Assembly: GCF_013404075.1 (NCBI RefSeq)
Contig: NZ_JACBJQ010000024.1
Span: forward strand, 28,745-92,744
Length of the DNA: 64,000 nucleotides
Direction of reading: 5' to 3'
DNA from: Mycolicibacterium vinylchloridicum
GTDB taxonomy: Bacteria; Actinomycetota; Actinomycetes; Mycobacteriales; Mycobacteriaceae
Both the position numbers and the translations under genes were made by a program. Of the stretch, positions 25,976 through 35,031 are shown piece after piece (position 1 is the stretch's first letter; every line of letters starts with the position of its first letter). The notes beneath the pieces were generated by a model. That model saw only the letters and a program-made list of their open reading frames with translations, was not told the DNA's origin and did no database searches.

Positions 25976-26899
25976 TCAGCTGACCAGGTTGCCTGCGATG
26001 ACGGCTTCGCCGAACGCGTCGATGTAGTCGACGGCCTCGCGCGGGGTGGGCGCCTCGACGTGGGCGACGGCCCAGTTCGCGCCGTGCTGCGCGAGCTCGC
26101 CGAGCACATCCTGCGCCCGGCGCAGCGACGAATCGTCGTCGAGGTCGATCCACGGACAGATCACCTGGACGTCGACGGACTCCGGATCACGCCCCGCGTC
26201 GGCGAGCGCGTCCCGCAACCGCCCGAGCAACGCGCCGAACTGGCCGGCGGTCTCCAGCGCTGCGGTGCCGACCGCCGATGCCATGCCTGCGGGTGCCATC
26301 AGGGGCATCCAGCCGCTGCCGTACTGGACCACGCGGCGTACCGACGCCGCGGTGTTGCCGCCGATCCAGATCGGCGGATGCGGGCGTTGCACCGGCGGTT
26401 GCAGCCACATGGGGCCGGTCGCGCTGAAACCCTTTCCGCTGACCGGCTTTTCCGGTTCGGTCCAGATCGAGGTGAGTGCAGCGAGGGCTTCGTCGAGCAG
26501 CTGGGCGCGGTCATCGACGTCGACGCCGAGCGCGGCGAATTCCGAGCGCAGGTATCCCGCGCCCACGCCCGCGATCAGCCGGCCCGCCGACAGGATGTCG
26601 AGGCTGCCCAGGGACTTGGCCGATAGGTAGGGGTTGCGGAAGGGCAGCACGTACAGATTGGTCATCAGCTTGATGTCGGTGCTCACCGCGGCCATGAAGC
26701 TGAGTGCCGCGATCGGGTCCAGGGTGTCGTGGCCGCCATTGCGCCGCCATTTCAGCGACGGCGCCGGATGCTCGGACAGCGCGATCGCGGAGAACCCCGC
26801 GGCCTCGGCGTGCGTGACCACCTCTCGGATCACGTCCGGTTCGAGGAAATCGTCGGGTGCAGTCGGTAGCTCGCTCGGATACTCCAGGGTGTACCGCAA
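25976..26899 (-). CDS. LLM-class (luciferase-like, F420-type) oxidoreductase
   Basis: A 307-residue bacterial-luciferase-fold flavoprotein. Typical segments are HAEAAGFSAIALSEH, TDIKLMTNLYVLPFRNP, SLDILSAGRLIAGVGAGY and PIWIGGNTAASVRR. Mycobacterial members usually use F420 or FMN for hydride transfer or oxygenation. The best start is TTG at 26899, with GGAGG 4 nt upstream; a longer open frame would run over the operator at 26911. It is divergent from the Baeyer-Villiger-like monooxygenase. Substrate unknown. Confidence 0.82.
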   Translation of the reverse strand: MRYTLEYPSELPTAPDDFLEPDVIREVVTHAEAAGFSAIALSEHPAPSLKWRRNGGHDTLDPIAALSFMAAVSTDIKLMTNLYVLPFRNPYLSAKSLGSLDILSAGRLIAGVGAGYLRSEFAALGVDVDDRAQLLDEALAALTSIWTEPEKPVSGKGFSATGPMWLQPPVQRPHPPIWIGGNTAASVRRVVQYGSGWMPLMAPAGMASAVGTAALETAGQFGALLGRLRDALADAGRDPESVDVQVICPWIDLDDDSSLRRAQDVLGELAQHGANWAVAHVEAPTPREAVDYIDAFGEAVIAGNLVS

Positions 26900-26910
26900 T
26901 TGGCCTCCAA

Positions 26911-26929
26911 TACTGTAATAGTTACAGTA
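26911..26929. promoter_or_regulatory. Putative TetR operator (site 6, best copy)
   Basis: TACTGTAATAGTTACAGTA: perfect 8-bp arms around TAG, the strongest copy in the window. It is located between the divergent LLM flavoprotein (start 26899) and the monooxygenase (start 26964), so a single dimer pair could control both. Confidence 0.75.
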
Positions 26930-26963
26930 ACATCCGCTGTGCGAGTAAGAGAAGAGTCGGTGA

Positions 26964-28574
26964 ATGGACAACGCTGATGTGCTGGTCATCGGAGCCGGGT
27001 TCTCCGGTCTCTACATGCTGCACCGGCTGCGGCAGCTCGGCATGCGGGCCCAGGTGCTGGAGAAGGCCGAAAGAGTCGGCGGCACTTGGCTGTTCAATCG
27101 GTATCCGGGTGCGCGCTGCGACATCGAGAGCATCGAGTACTCCTACAGCTTCTCCGACGAGATCCAGCAGGAGTGGGTCTGGACCGAGACCATGCCGGCC
27201 CAGCCGGAGATCGAGGCGTACCTGAACTTCGTCGCCGATCGGCTGGACCTGCGCCGCGATATCCGCTTCAACACCGACGTCACGGCGATGACGTTCGACG
27301 AGGACAGCGCGACTTGGACGCTGCAGACCGACACCGGCGAGACGTTCGTCGCGCCCTTCGTCGTCGCGGCGTCCGGGATCTTGTCGGTTCCGCTGGAACC
27401 CGACATTCCCGGCATGAACACCTTCGCGGGAAACTCGTTGTTCACCAGCCGCTGGCCCGAGGGCGGCTTCGATCTGACCGGCAAGCGCGTCGGCGTCGTC
27501 GGGACGGGTTCGACCGGTGTGCAGATGATTCCGGTGATCGCCCGGGATGTGCAGCAGCTCTTCGTCTTCCAACGGTCGCCGGCGTTCACCCTGCCCTGGG
27601 AGGTGCGTCCGTTCGCGCCGGGTGAGCTGGACGAGATGAAGGCGAACTACGGCGAGATCCGCGAAGCGCAGCGCCGGCATCCGGTCGGTGCGGCCCGGCT
27701 CTCGGCGTTCTCGGTGCTGATCGACATGCTGGTCAGCCCGCCGATCAAGGCAGCCAGCCGGGAGGAACAGCTGCGCGCGGTCGAGGAGCGCGGCGTGATG
27801 GGCGCACTCAACTGGGGTGACATCTTCTTCGACATCGAGGCCAACCGGATGGCCACCGCGCTGTACGGCGAGGCGATCGCGCGGATCGTCACCGATCCCG
27901 AGACGGCGGCGGCGCTGGTGCCCAGCCATCCCTTCGGCTGCAAGCGCCCGATCATCGACCAGGGGTACTACGAGACCTTCAACCGCGACAACGTCACCCT
28001 GGTCGACTTGCGCAAGGATCCGATCCGGGCGGTCACCCCGGCCGGTATCGACACGTCGGCGCACCACTACGCACTCGACGTCATCATCTACGCCACCGGG
28101 TTCGACGCCATGACCGGTGCGCTCACCCGCATGGACGTGCGCGGCCGCGGCGGGGCACTGCTGCGCGACGTGTGGGGAACCGAGGGGCCGGTGTCGTACC
28201 TCGGGCTCGCGGTCGCCGGGTTCCCCAACCTGTTCATCGTCCAGGGCCCAGGCAGCCCGTCGGCGGCGACGAACTTCGTCACCGCACTGGAGCAGCACAT
28301 CGAATGGATCGGCGACTGCATCGCCTACCTTCGGGCCAACGGATACCGGACCATCGACGCGCTGACCGAGGCGCAGCAGGACTGGATCGAGCACACCACA
28401 TCCCTTGTGGCGCCGACGGTCCTGGTGCATCCGAGCTGCAATTCGTGGTACAACGGCGCCAACGTTCCCGGCAAGAAACGGATGTACATGGGTTACACGG
28501 CGGGCATCCCCGAATATCGTCGGCGCTGCGACGAGATCGCCGGCGGCGGTTACGTCGGCTTCAAGCTGGCCTGA
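26964..28574 (+). CDS. Flavin-containing monooxygenase, Baeyer-Villiger-like
   Basis: A 536-residue FAD/NADPH monooxygenase with two Rossmann motifs, VIGAGFSGLYML (N-terminus) and GVVGTGSTGVQM (about residue 175), plus GGTWLFNRYPGARCD as in Baeyer-Villiger enzymes. The class fingerprint FxGxxxHxxxWP reads FAGNSLFTSRWP, so its His is Phe. The Arg of the QRSP segment, which stabilises the peroxyflavin, is kept. It may insert oxygen next to a ketone or do another flavin oxidation. ATG at 26964; only a weak RBS is visible. It is followed 4 nt later by an alpha/beta hydrolase, which could open the ester or lactone product. Confidence 0.82.
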   Translation: MDNADVLVIGAGFSGLYMLHRLRQLGMRAQVLEKAERVGGTWLFNRYPGARCDIESIEYSYSFSDEIQQEWVWTETMPAQPEIEAYLNFVADRLDLRRDIRFNTDVTAMTFDEDSATWTLQTDTGETFVAPFVVAASGILSVPLEPDIPGMNTFAGNSLFTSRWPEGGFDLTGKRVGVVGTGSTGVQMIPVIARDVQQLFVFQRSPAFTLPWEVRPFAPGELDEMKANYGEIREAQRRHPVGAARLSAFSVLIDMLVSPPIKAASREEQLRAVEERGVMGALNWGDIFFDIEANRMATALYGEAIARIVTDPETAAALVPSHPFGCKRPIIDQGYYETFNRDNVTLVDLRKDPIRAVTPAGIDTSAHHYALDVIIYATGFDAMTGALTRMDVRGRGGALLRDVWGTEGPVSYLGLAVAGFPNLFIVQGPGSPSAATNFVTALEQHIEWIGDCIAYLRANGYRTIDALTEAQQDWIEHTTSLVAPTVLVHPSCNSWYNGANVPGKKRMYMGYTAGIPEYRRRCDEIAGGGYVGFKLA

Positions 28575-28578
28575 CCCG

Positions 28579-29682
28579 ATGCGGTTGAGCGACGCGCACC
28601 GGCTGGCCACCCAGCTCGGCGGCGTGCTGCCGCGGTCGGTGGCCGCGCTGCAGGACGAGGGGTGGAATCCGCTGTCCGGGCGTGGTATCCGTCAGGTGGC
28701 CGAGGTCGCGCTCGACGAGCTGGTGGTCACCGGGATGACCCTGATGTCGTCGCCGCCGGCGATCGGGCGGCCGGTCGAGGAGTACGCCGCGGTGGCCGCC
28801 GAACTGTCGGCGCTCGGCGTTGCCGGTGTACACCGCGATCCGGACCCATTGCAGGTGAAGGGGATTCGTCCGGTCAATGCCGGCGTGCTCTCCTATGAGC
28901 GGATGAGCTTCGACCACGACCCGCGGCTGGTGCCCGCGCTGGCTGCCGAGCACGACGGGCCTGCGGGTGCGGAGGTGGTGCTGTTCCGCCACCAGGACGG
29001 GCCGAGACCGTGGTTGGTGTGGGTGCATGGTGCAGGTCAGGGCGGTATGTCTGACATCCTGGTGGCCCGGGTCGGCCATATTCACCGCAACCTCGGCTTC
29101 AACGTGGCCCTGCCGGTGCAGCCGGGGCACGGGCCACGCCGCGACCGGTGGCCGGCCTATCCCGGGACCGATCCGGTGGCCAACGTCGCCGGGATGGTGC
29201 GGGCCGTGTCGGAGGTGCGGGCGCTGATCGGCTGGATCGAGCCCGACGCGACGGCGATCGCGCTGTCCGGGCTGTCGTTGGGCAGTGCGGTGGCAGCGTT
29301 GACCGCGAGCCTGGACCCGCGGGTGGACGCGGTCGCGCTGTACACGCCGATCCTCGGCCTCAACGCGATGATCGCCCGGCACCTGCACCGGTGGGGCTCG
29401 GCAGCCGACATCGTCGGTGCGGCAATGGCATCCGACATCGTGTCGGACCTGACCTCGGTGATCGATCCGCTGGCCCTCGAGCCGCTGGCGCCGCCGGAAC
29501 GGCGGCTGATCGTGGGTGCCTGGCACGACCAGATGGCGTACCGGCAGTGTGCGCTGGCCATGCACGAGCGATGGGGCGGCGAACTGTACTGGCACGACGG
29601 CGGTCACGTCGGGCACCTGTTCTCGGGTGCCGTGCAGGCGCAGACCGAACGATTCCTGGGCGCGCTGACTCAGGCGCCGTAG
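28579..29682 (+). CDS. Alpha/beta hydrolase
   Basis: A 367-residue alpha/beta-hydrolase fold protein. Oxyanion-turn region WLVWVHGAGQGGMSD, nucleophile elbow GLSLG (Ser), and a C-terminal catalytic His candidate in HDGGHVGHLF. The ATG at 28579, just after the monooxygenase stop, is chosen over longer in-frame starts inside that gene. Pairing with a Baeyer-Villiger-like enzyme suggests ester or lactone hydrolysis; this is inference. Its 3' end overlaps the convergent TetR gene by 13 bp. Confidence 0.78.
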   Translation: MRLSDAHRLATQLGGVLPRSVAALQDEGWNPLSGRGIRQVAEVALDELVVTGMTLMSSPPAIGRPVEEYAAVAAELSALGVAGVHRDPDPLQVKGIRPVNAGVLSYERMSFDHDPRLVPALAAEHDGPAGAEVVLFRHQDGPRPWLVWVHGAGQGGMSDILVARVGHIHRNLGFNVALPVQPGHGPRRDRWPAYPGTDPVANVAGMVRAVSEVRALIGWIEPDATAIALSGLSLGSAVAALTASLDPRVDAVALYTPILGLNAMIARHLHRWGSAADIVGAAMASDIVSDLTSVIDPLALEPLAPPERRLIVGAWHDQMAYRQCALAMHERWGGELYWHDGGHVGHLFSGAVQAQTERFLGALTQAP

Positions 29683-30278
29683 TCCAGCAGGATCCGTTCG
29701 CGGGCGTGTGCCAGCTCGGTGTCCAGGTCGAAGCCGGCCGGAAGCGCGACCCACAGGAACGCGATACCGAAGAACACCGCGGTGATATCACTTACCGCGC
29801 GATCGATATCGATTCCCCTTCGAACAGACCTGTCCCGCTGCCCTTTTCGCAGGCCTTCCGCGACATTGACGATCCCGCCTTGAAGTTGATCCGTCATCCG
29901 CTCGCGCAGCGGAGACGTCGCCTTCATGGCTTCGAAGCTGGAGACGAACATGGCGCGCAGCACGTCGGGGTCATGGGCGTACAGGTCGCGGATGCGGTCG
30001 ATGTGGGCGAGTACCTGGTCCATCCCCGTCGCCTGGGGTCTGGGGTGCGGGTTGAGCCTGCCGACATACTCCTGGAGGAAATCCTCCAGGATGGCCTCCT
30101 TGCCGCCGAAGCGGGCATGCACCATCGTGCGGCTGTACCCCGCCCGCCGGCCGATCTCGGCGGCTGTGGTTGCTTCCCAACCCTTCTCGACGATCAGCTC
30201 GGCGGCGGCCGCCATCAGCCGGCGTCGGGAGGTCTCGACCCGTTCGGGTTGCGTCAAGCCACGGGCGGGAGAAGGCAC
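29670..30278 (-). CDS. TetR-family transcriptional regulator
   Basis: A 202-residue TetR protein. The helix-turn-helix is AAEIGRRAGYSRTMVHARFGGKEAIL, with the usual helix 1 (RRRLMAAAAELIVEKGW) before it. The start is GTG at 30278; the RBS is weak. It is divergent from the kinase-like gene at 30305 with only about 26 bp between, so it probably controls that gene and the two downstream. The intergenic region lacks the ACTGTAA palindrome, so this is not the best candidate for the main regulon. Confidence 0.87.
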   Translation of the reverse strand: MPSPARGLTQPERVETSRRRLMAAAAELIVEKGWEATTAAEIGRRAGYSRTMVHARFGGKEAILEDFLQEYVGRLNPHPRPQATGMDQVLAHIDRIRDLYAHDPDVLRAMFVSSFEAMKATSPLRERMTDQLQGGIVNVAEGLRKGQRDRSVRRGIDIDRAVSDITAVFFGIAFLWVALPAGFDLDTELAHARERILLDYGA

Positions 30279-30304
30279 CCTTGCATATTAAACACCCGAC
30301 AACT

Positions 30305-31363
30305 ATGTTTTCCAGGGTGACCTCAGCCACGGCAGCGGTGCCGTCGGGCATTGACGCCGTCGACCCGGCCTGGCTTACCGACGCCCTGGGCATGACCGTC
30401 ACCGGGGTCGTCGCCGAACAGATCGCCCAGGACAGCGGCTTCTCGTCATTGCTGTATCGCCTGCACCTCACGGGTGAATCGGTTCCCGAGACCATGATCG
30501 CCAAGCTGGCGGCGCAGTCGGAGGCGCGTGGCGCGATGGAACTGCTCGGCGGCTACCGGCGAGAGCTGGCGTTCTATCGCGATATCGCCGGGCGGGCACC
30601 GATGGACACCCCGCACGTCTACGCCGCGCGGATGGCCGACGACTCCGCGGACTTCGTGCTGCTGCTGGAAGACCTGCGGGACTGGGACAACGCCGACCAC
30701 CTGGCGGGGTTGTCGATCGAGCGGGCGCAGCTGTGTATCGCTCAGCTGGCGGGGCTGCATGCGTGGTCGGTAGATCCTGCGAATGCTGGAGCACTGCAGG
30801 TTTTTCCGAGCTTCGACATGCCCGCGGTCCGGGATCTTTTGGTGCCCGCGTTCGGGCCGGGCTGGGAGATCTACCGCACGCATTCGCAGCAGTCTGTTCC
30901 CGACGCGGTCGCCCGGTTCGCGCAGCGGTTCACCGAGCATGCCGCCACCGCGCTCGACGGACTTACCGAACGATCCATGCTGCTGCACGGCGACATCCGG
31001 GCCGACAACATGTTTTTCTCCGGTGGCCGGATGAAGGTGGTGGACTACCAGTTCGCCTGCGTGGGCGCGGGGGCGGCCGATATCGCCTACCTGGTCAGCC
31101 AGGGCCTGCCCGCGGAGGTCCGCCGGGGCCATGACGAGGAGCTACTCCGCGGATACCTGGACAACCTTGGAGACAGCGGATATTCGTTCGACGAAGCGTG
31201 GCGGCACTACCGCTTGGCGACCGGATTCCTGATCGTGCTGCCCGTGATCACCCTGATCGGCTGGGATGCGTTGCCGCAACGGTCACGCGAGCTGTGCCTG
31301 ACGCTCACCGACCGGGCGGTGGCCACGATCGCCGACATCGACGCACTGGAGGTGTTCTCATGA
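30305..31363 (+). CDS. Phosphotransferase family (APH-fold kinase-like) protein
   Basis: A 352-residue protein with the aminoglycoside phosphotransferase/choline kinase fold. The catalytic loop is LLHGDIRADNMFF (HGDxxxxN) and the metal-binding Asp lies in KVVDYQFA. Mycobacteria carry many such proteins beside acyl-CoA dehydrogenases; substrates are mostly unknown, and antibiotic modification should not be assumed. The ATG at 30305 or the GTG at 30317 could be the start. A TATTAA hexamer (30286-30291) could be part of its promoter. Its stop overlaps the next start (ATGA). Confidence 0.78.
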   Translation: MFSRVTSATAAVPSGIDAVDPAWLTDALGMTVTGVVAEQIAQDSGFSSLLYRLHLTGESVPETMIAKLAAQSEARGAMELLGGYRRELAFYRDIAGRAPMDTPHVYAARMADDSADFVLLLEDLRDWDNADHLAGLSIERAQLCIAQLAGLHAWSVDPANAGALQVFPSFDMPAVRDLLVPAFGPGWEIYRTHSQQSVPDAVARFAQRFTEHAATALDGLTERSMLLHGDIRADNMFFSGGRMKVVDYQFACVGAGAADIAYLVSQGLPAEVRRGHDEELLRGYLDNLGDSGYSFDEAWRHYRLATGFLIVLPVITLIGWDALPQRSRELCLTLTDRAVATIADIDALEVFS

Positions 31364-31734
31364 GCCGAACGGCGCGCGAGGTCGTCGAGCAGTACAACCT
31401 GGTGGTCTGGAATACCCGCGATATTGCGCTGGCCGAGGAACTACTGGGCGACAGCGTGATTCGCCATGACGTCGGCGAAGCTGTGGTGCTCACACACGAC
31501 GAGGCCGTCAAGCGCGTCGTCGACCACCTGGAGATGTTCGACGAGATCCGATTCGACCTCAATCTGGTCGTGGCCGGTGACGACGGCGAACACGTCGCGA
31601 TCGTCTACCAGTCGCCGATGACACTCAAGGACGGTACCCGGGTGGATGTCGGCAGCATGGAGATCTTCCGCGTGGTCGACGGCAGGATCACCGAAGTCTG
31701 GAATTGTGGCTACAAACAAGGAGTGTGGGTATGA
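31360..31734 (+). CDS. SnoaL-like / NTF2-fold protein
   Basis: A 124-residue alpha+beta cone protein of the SnoaL/NTF2 superfamily: N-terminal helix EVVEQYNLVVWNTRD, then strands with HVAIVYQSPMTLKDG and the terminal SMEIFRVVDGRITEVWN. Members are small hydrolases, isomerases or ligand binders; the catalytic residues are not diagnostic. The ATG overlaps the kinase stop, and its stop overlaps the LLM start, giving a tightly coupled three-gene operon. Confidence 0.75.
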   Translation: MSRTAREVVEQYNLVVWNTRDIALAEELLGDSVIRHDVGEAVVLTHDEAVKRVVDHLEMFDEIRFDLNLVVAGDDGEHVAIVYQSPMTLKDGTRVDVGSMEIFRVVDGRITEVWNCGYKQGVWV

Positions 31735-32774
31735 CCCGCGTGCTCGATGAGCTCGGCTACTACCTCTTGGCCGGCGCCGGGGGTGAGGGTCCGGCGACCC
31801 TGATGGACGAGGCCCGCCGCGGTGAGGAGCTGGGCTTCGGCACCGGCTTCATCTCGGAACGCTGGAACGTCAAAGAGGCGTCCTCACTGGCCGGCGCGGC
31901 GCTCGCCGTCACCAACCGCATGCAGATCGCCACCGCGGCAACCAATCACAACACTCGCCACCCGCTGATCACCGGCTCGTGGGCGACCACCATGCATCGG
32001 CTGTCGGGCGGCCGGTTCACGCTCGGTATCGGCCGTGGCATCGCAGCGATCTACGGGGCCTTCGGCATTCCGCCGGTGACCACCGCGCAGATGGAAGACT
32101 TTGCGCAGGTGATGCGCAAGCTGTGGCACGGCGAGCTGATCTTCAACCACGACGGTCCATTGGGGAAGTACCCGGTTCTCCTTCTGGATCCGGACTTCAA
32201 CGAGGACATCCGGCTGGCCATCGTTGCGTTCGGGCCCGAGACGCTGAAGCTCGGCGGCCGGGAATTCGATGATGTCATCCTCCACACGTACTTCACCCCG
32301 GAGACGTTGGCGCGCAGCGTCAAGACCGTCAAGGACGCCGCCGAGCAGGCCGGCCGTGACCCCGACAGCGTACGAGTGTGGTCGTGCTTCGCGACGGTGG
32401 GCGATCATCTTCCCGAGGAGCTGCGGCTGAAGAAGACCGTGGCGCGGTTGGCCACCTACCTGCAGGGCTACGGTGATCTGCTGGTGGGCACCAATGGCTG
32501 GGATCCCGCTGTGCTGGAACGCTTCCGGGCGGACTCGGTGGTGCAGTCCGTGGGTGGCGGTATCGATCACAAGGCGACCGCCGAGCAGATCGAGCACATC
32601 GCGACGCTCATTCCCCACGAGTGGCTCGAACCGTCAGCCACCGGTTCGGCGCAGCAGTGTGTCGACCGGATCCGCAAGGAATTCGACTACGGCGCCGACG
32701 CGGTGATCATGCACGGTGCGACACCGGATGAGCTGGAGCCGGTGGTCACCGCCTACCGGCAGACGGTGGACTAG
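31731..32774 (+). CDS. LLM-class flavin/F420-dependent oxidoreductase
   Basis: A 347-residue luciferase-like protein: ARRGEELGFGTGFISERWN, TNRMQIATAATNHNTRHP, LSGGRFTLGIGRGI and a C-terminal VIMHGATPDELEPVV. ATG at 31731, four bp inside the preceding stop. It is third in the operon with the kinase-like and SnoaL-like genes and probably acts on the same compound. Cofactor (F420 or FMN) and substrate are unknown. Confidence 0.85.
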   Translation: MTRVLDELGYYLLAGAGGEGPATLMDEARRGEELGFGTGFISERWNVKEASSLAGAALAVTNRMQIATAATNHNTRHPLITGSWATTMHRLSGGRFTLGIGRGIAAIYGAFGIPPVTTAQMEDFAQVMRKLWHGELIFNHDGPLGKYPVLLLDPDFNEDIRLAIVAFGPETLKLGGREFDDVILHTYFTPETLARSVKTVKDAAEQAGRDPDSVRVWSCFATVGDHLPEELRLKKTVARLATYLQGYGDLLVGTNGWDPAVLERFRADSVVQSVGGGIDHKATAEQIEHIATLIPHEWLEPSATGSAQQCVDRIRKEFDYGADAVIMHGATPDELEPVVTAYRQTVD

Positions 32775-32790
32775 CCGAAGGCGTTCCGCC

Positions 32791-33489
32791 TCAAGTCAAT
32801 TCAGGCGCGGGCAGCGGTAACGCGGTGGCGCCCTCCGGGCGCAACCCGTCAAAGATGATCGCCAGGTAGCGGCGCCACAAGTCGGGCGGCGGATCGGAGA
32901 GGCCGTCCATCACGTGCACCGGTGCACACATCAACAGGAAGACATCGGTCCCGGTGACATCGGGGCGGATCGCGCCGGCTGCGCGCGCATTGGCGACCAG
33001 CGTCTCGACGCCCGCGTGCACTTCATCACGGATCGCTATCACCCTGGCATCGCTCGCGCTGTACGTCTGCAGATAAGTCAGATCGTGCTGGCGTCGCTGG
33101 TCGGCGGCGATGGTGAGGAATTCCAGCAGGGCCGCACCGGGATCAGCGGCATCCGACAACCGGTGCACAGCGTCGGTGAGAGTGACCAGGTGCTCGCAGA
33201 CCAGGGACGCGATCAAGTCATCTTTGGAGGCGAAGTGGCGAAACACCGTGCCTTTGGCCACTCCCGCGCGGCGCGCGATATCAGCGACCGAGGCCTCCAC
33301 GCCGCGCTCGGCGAACACCTCCTCGGCCGCGGCCAATAGCGAAGGCGCGGTCACCGAACCGGCCGCACTCGTCGAACTGGCCCTCGACGGGCTAGAGGCA
33401 GGCGATATCGAGATCGCCGACGCGATCGGGCTACGGGCCAAGGCCGCGCTGGCCGGGCCACCGCAGGCCTTCACCTTCTGAGTGACCAA
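32791..33489 (-). CDS. TetR-family transcriptional regulator
   Basis: A TetR protein of up to 232 residues. The helix-turn-helix is VADIARRAGVAKGTVFRHFASKDDLIA after helix 1 AAAEEVFAERG. The N-terminus before it is Ser/Ala-rich and longer than usual, and no clear RBS supports the TTG at 33489; GTG codons at 33471 or 33354 are alternatives. It is minus-strand, 10 nt downstream of nothing but its own promoter and convergent with the LLM gene at 31731. Targets unknown. Confidence 0.8.
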   Translation of the reverse strand: MVTQKVKACGGPASAALARSPIASAISISPASSPSRASSTSAAGSVTAPSLLAAAEEVFAERGVEASVADIARRAGVAKGTVFRHFASKDDLIASLVCEHLVTLTDAVHRLSDAADPGAALLEFLTIAADQRRQHDLTYLQTYSASDARVIAIRDEVHAGVETLVANARAAGAIRPDVTGTDVFLLMCAPVHVMDGLSDPPPDLWRRYLAIIFDGLRPEGATALPLPAPELT

Positions 33490-33499
33490 ACGGTTGAGA

Positions 33500-34999
33500 C
33501 TAGGGCGTGATCACCGTGCGGGTGACCGGCTCGGCGACCTCCTGACGGCTGAAGATGCCGCGCTGCAGTGCGAGCAGAAGCGCATTGCGGGTTTCCTCCG
33601 GCGAAATCAGCTCGTCGAAGCCGAGATGGCCCGCCGAACGGTAGGAGGCCTCGAGTTCCATCTTCTTCAGGATTTCGCTGACGTCCTCATCGGCGTGCGA
33701 TGCCCGGCTCAGCGCGGCCGCGCTCATGGCGCCCATGGTGGCACCGGGGTAGGCGAACGTTGCCACCTGATTGTCGAAGCCCAGCAGCGACATGACCATC
33801 GAGCCGAACCCGAAGGCCTTGCGCAGTGTGACATGCAGCTTCAGCGTCGTGGCCGCGGTCTGCGCGGCGAACATCCTTGCCCCGCTGCGTAGTACGCCGT
33901 TGCGTTCGGACTGGCTGCCCGGCAGCATGCCCGGGTTGTCGGCGAGGAACACCAGTGGTAGGTGGAAGGAGTCGGCAACCATGATGAAGTGCGCGGCCTT
34001 GTCCGCGGCGTCGGAGTCGATGGACCCGGCGATCTCGGTGGGCTGGTTGGCGACGACCGCGACCGGATAGCCGCCGAGATGCGCCAGCGCGCAGATGATC
34101 GCCTTGCCGAACTTCGGCTGGATCTCGAGCCAATCCGTCTCGTCGAAGACCACGTCGAGAACAGTGCGCATGTCGTAGATGTTGCGGTTGTCGCGCGAGA
34201 TGATGTCGAGCAGCTCCGGAGTCGGGCGAAGACCGGCCTCCTCGTCGTACAGCCGGGTCGGGGGATACGACCATGCGCTGGAAGGGAAGTAGGACAGGTA
34301 ACGACGGATATCGTCGAGCACGCCTTCGTCAGTCTCGGCGTGGTTGTGGATGACGCCACTGGGCAGCGCGACCGACGGTCCGCCGAGGTCCTCCTTCGAG
34401 ATGTCCTCTCCGGTGGCCTCTTTCACGACGGGAGGACCGGCGGTGAAGATCGCACCCTGGTCACTCATGATCGAGAAGTCGCAGACCGGCGCGACGAGGG
34501 CGCCGTGGCCTGCGGACGGGCCGAGCACCGCCGAGATGGTGGGGACCTTGCCGGAACACTGCGCCTGGGCGATCAGGTCGGTCGGGGTGCGGCCGTAGTG
34601 CTCGCCGCCGGCTGCCCGGAAACCGGCACCCTCCAACAGCATCACCAACGGGATCTTGTTGCGCAGCGCGAGCTCGGCAAGCCGATAGCGCTTGGCGTTG
34701 CCGCCGGGGCCGATACTGCCGGCCAGCGTGGTGAAGTCCTCGGCGCCGACCATCACCGGTGTTCCGTTGATCCGGCCGGCGCCCGAGACCAGTCCGTCGG
34801 CCGCGATGTCACCGCCGACCAAAGTGCCGAACTCCTGGAAGGTCCCCGGATCGAGGAGGTAGTCGATTCGGCCTCGGGCGTCGAGCTTTCCCTTGCCGTG
34901 GTGCCTGGCGACGCGCTCCTCACCGCCCATCGCGTGTGCGTGTTGGCGACGGCGACTCAAGTCGTGGAGCGTCTCCTGCCAGTCCTGCGCATTGCTCAT
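33500..34999 (-). CDS. Acyl-CoA carboxylase carboxyltransferase (beta) subunit, stand-alone
   Basis: A 499-residue carboxyltransferase of the propionyl/methylcrotonyl-CoA carboxylase beta family. It transfers CO2 from biotin to an acyl-CoA. N-terminal KGKLDARGRIDYLLDPGTFQEFG, oxyanion region EGAGFRAAGG, and C-terminal half with FLADNPGMLPGSQSERNG and AYPGATMGAMS are typical. No biotin carboxylase/carrier (alpha) subunit is nearby, so it must borrow one or do a decarboxylase-type reaction. ATG at 34999. It is divergent from the LLM gene at 35062, with a degenerate ACTGTAA-type palindrome between. Confidence 0.87.
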   Translation of the reverse strand: MSNAQDWQETLHDLSRRRQHAHAMGGEERVARHHGKGKLDARGRIDYLLDPGTFQEFGTLVGGDIAADGLVSGAGRINGTPVMVGAEDFTTLAGSIGPGGNAKRYRLAELALRNKIPLVMLLEGAGFRAAGGEHYGRTPTDLIAQAQCSGKVPTISAVLGPSAGHGALVAPVCDFSIMSDQGAIFTAGPPVVKEATGEDISKEDLGGPSVALPSGVIHNHAETDEGVLDDIRRYLSYFPSSAWSYPPTRLYDEEAGLRPTPELLDIISRDNRNIYDMRTVLDVVFDETDWLEIQPKFGKAIICALAHLGGYPVAVVANQPTEIAGSIDSDAADKAAHFIMVADSFHLPLVFLADNPGMLPGSQSERNGVLRSGARMFAAQTAATTLKLHVTLRKAFGFGSMVMSLLGFDNQVATFAYPGATMGAMSAAALSRASHADEDVSEILKKMELEASYRSAGHLGFDELISPEETRNALLLALQRGIFSRQEVAEPVTRTVITP

Positions 35000-35031
35000 C
35001 GACGTGTCCTAACCGTGGCGGCGTTGACCAT

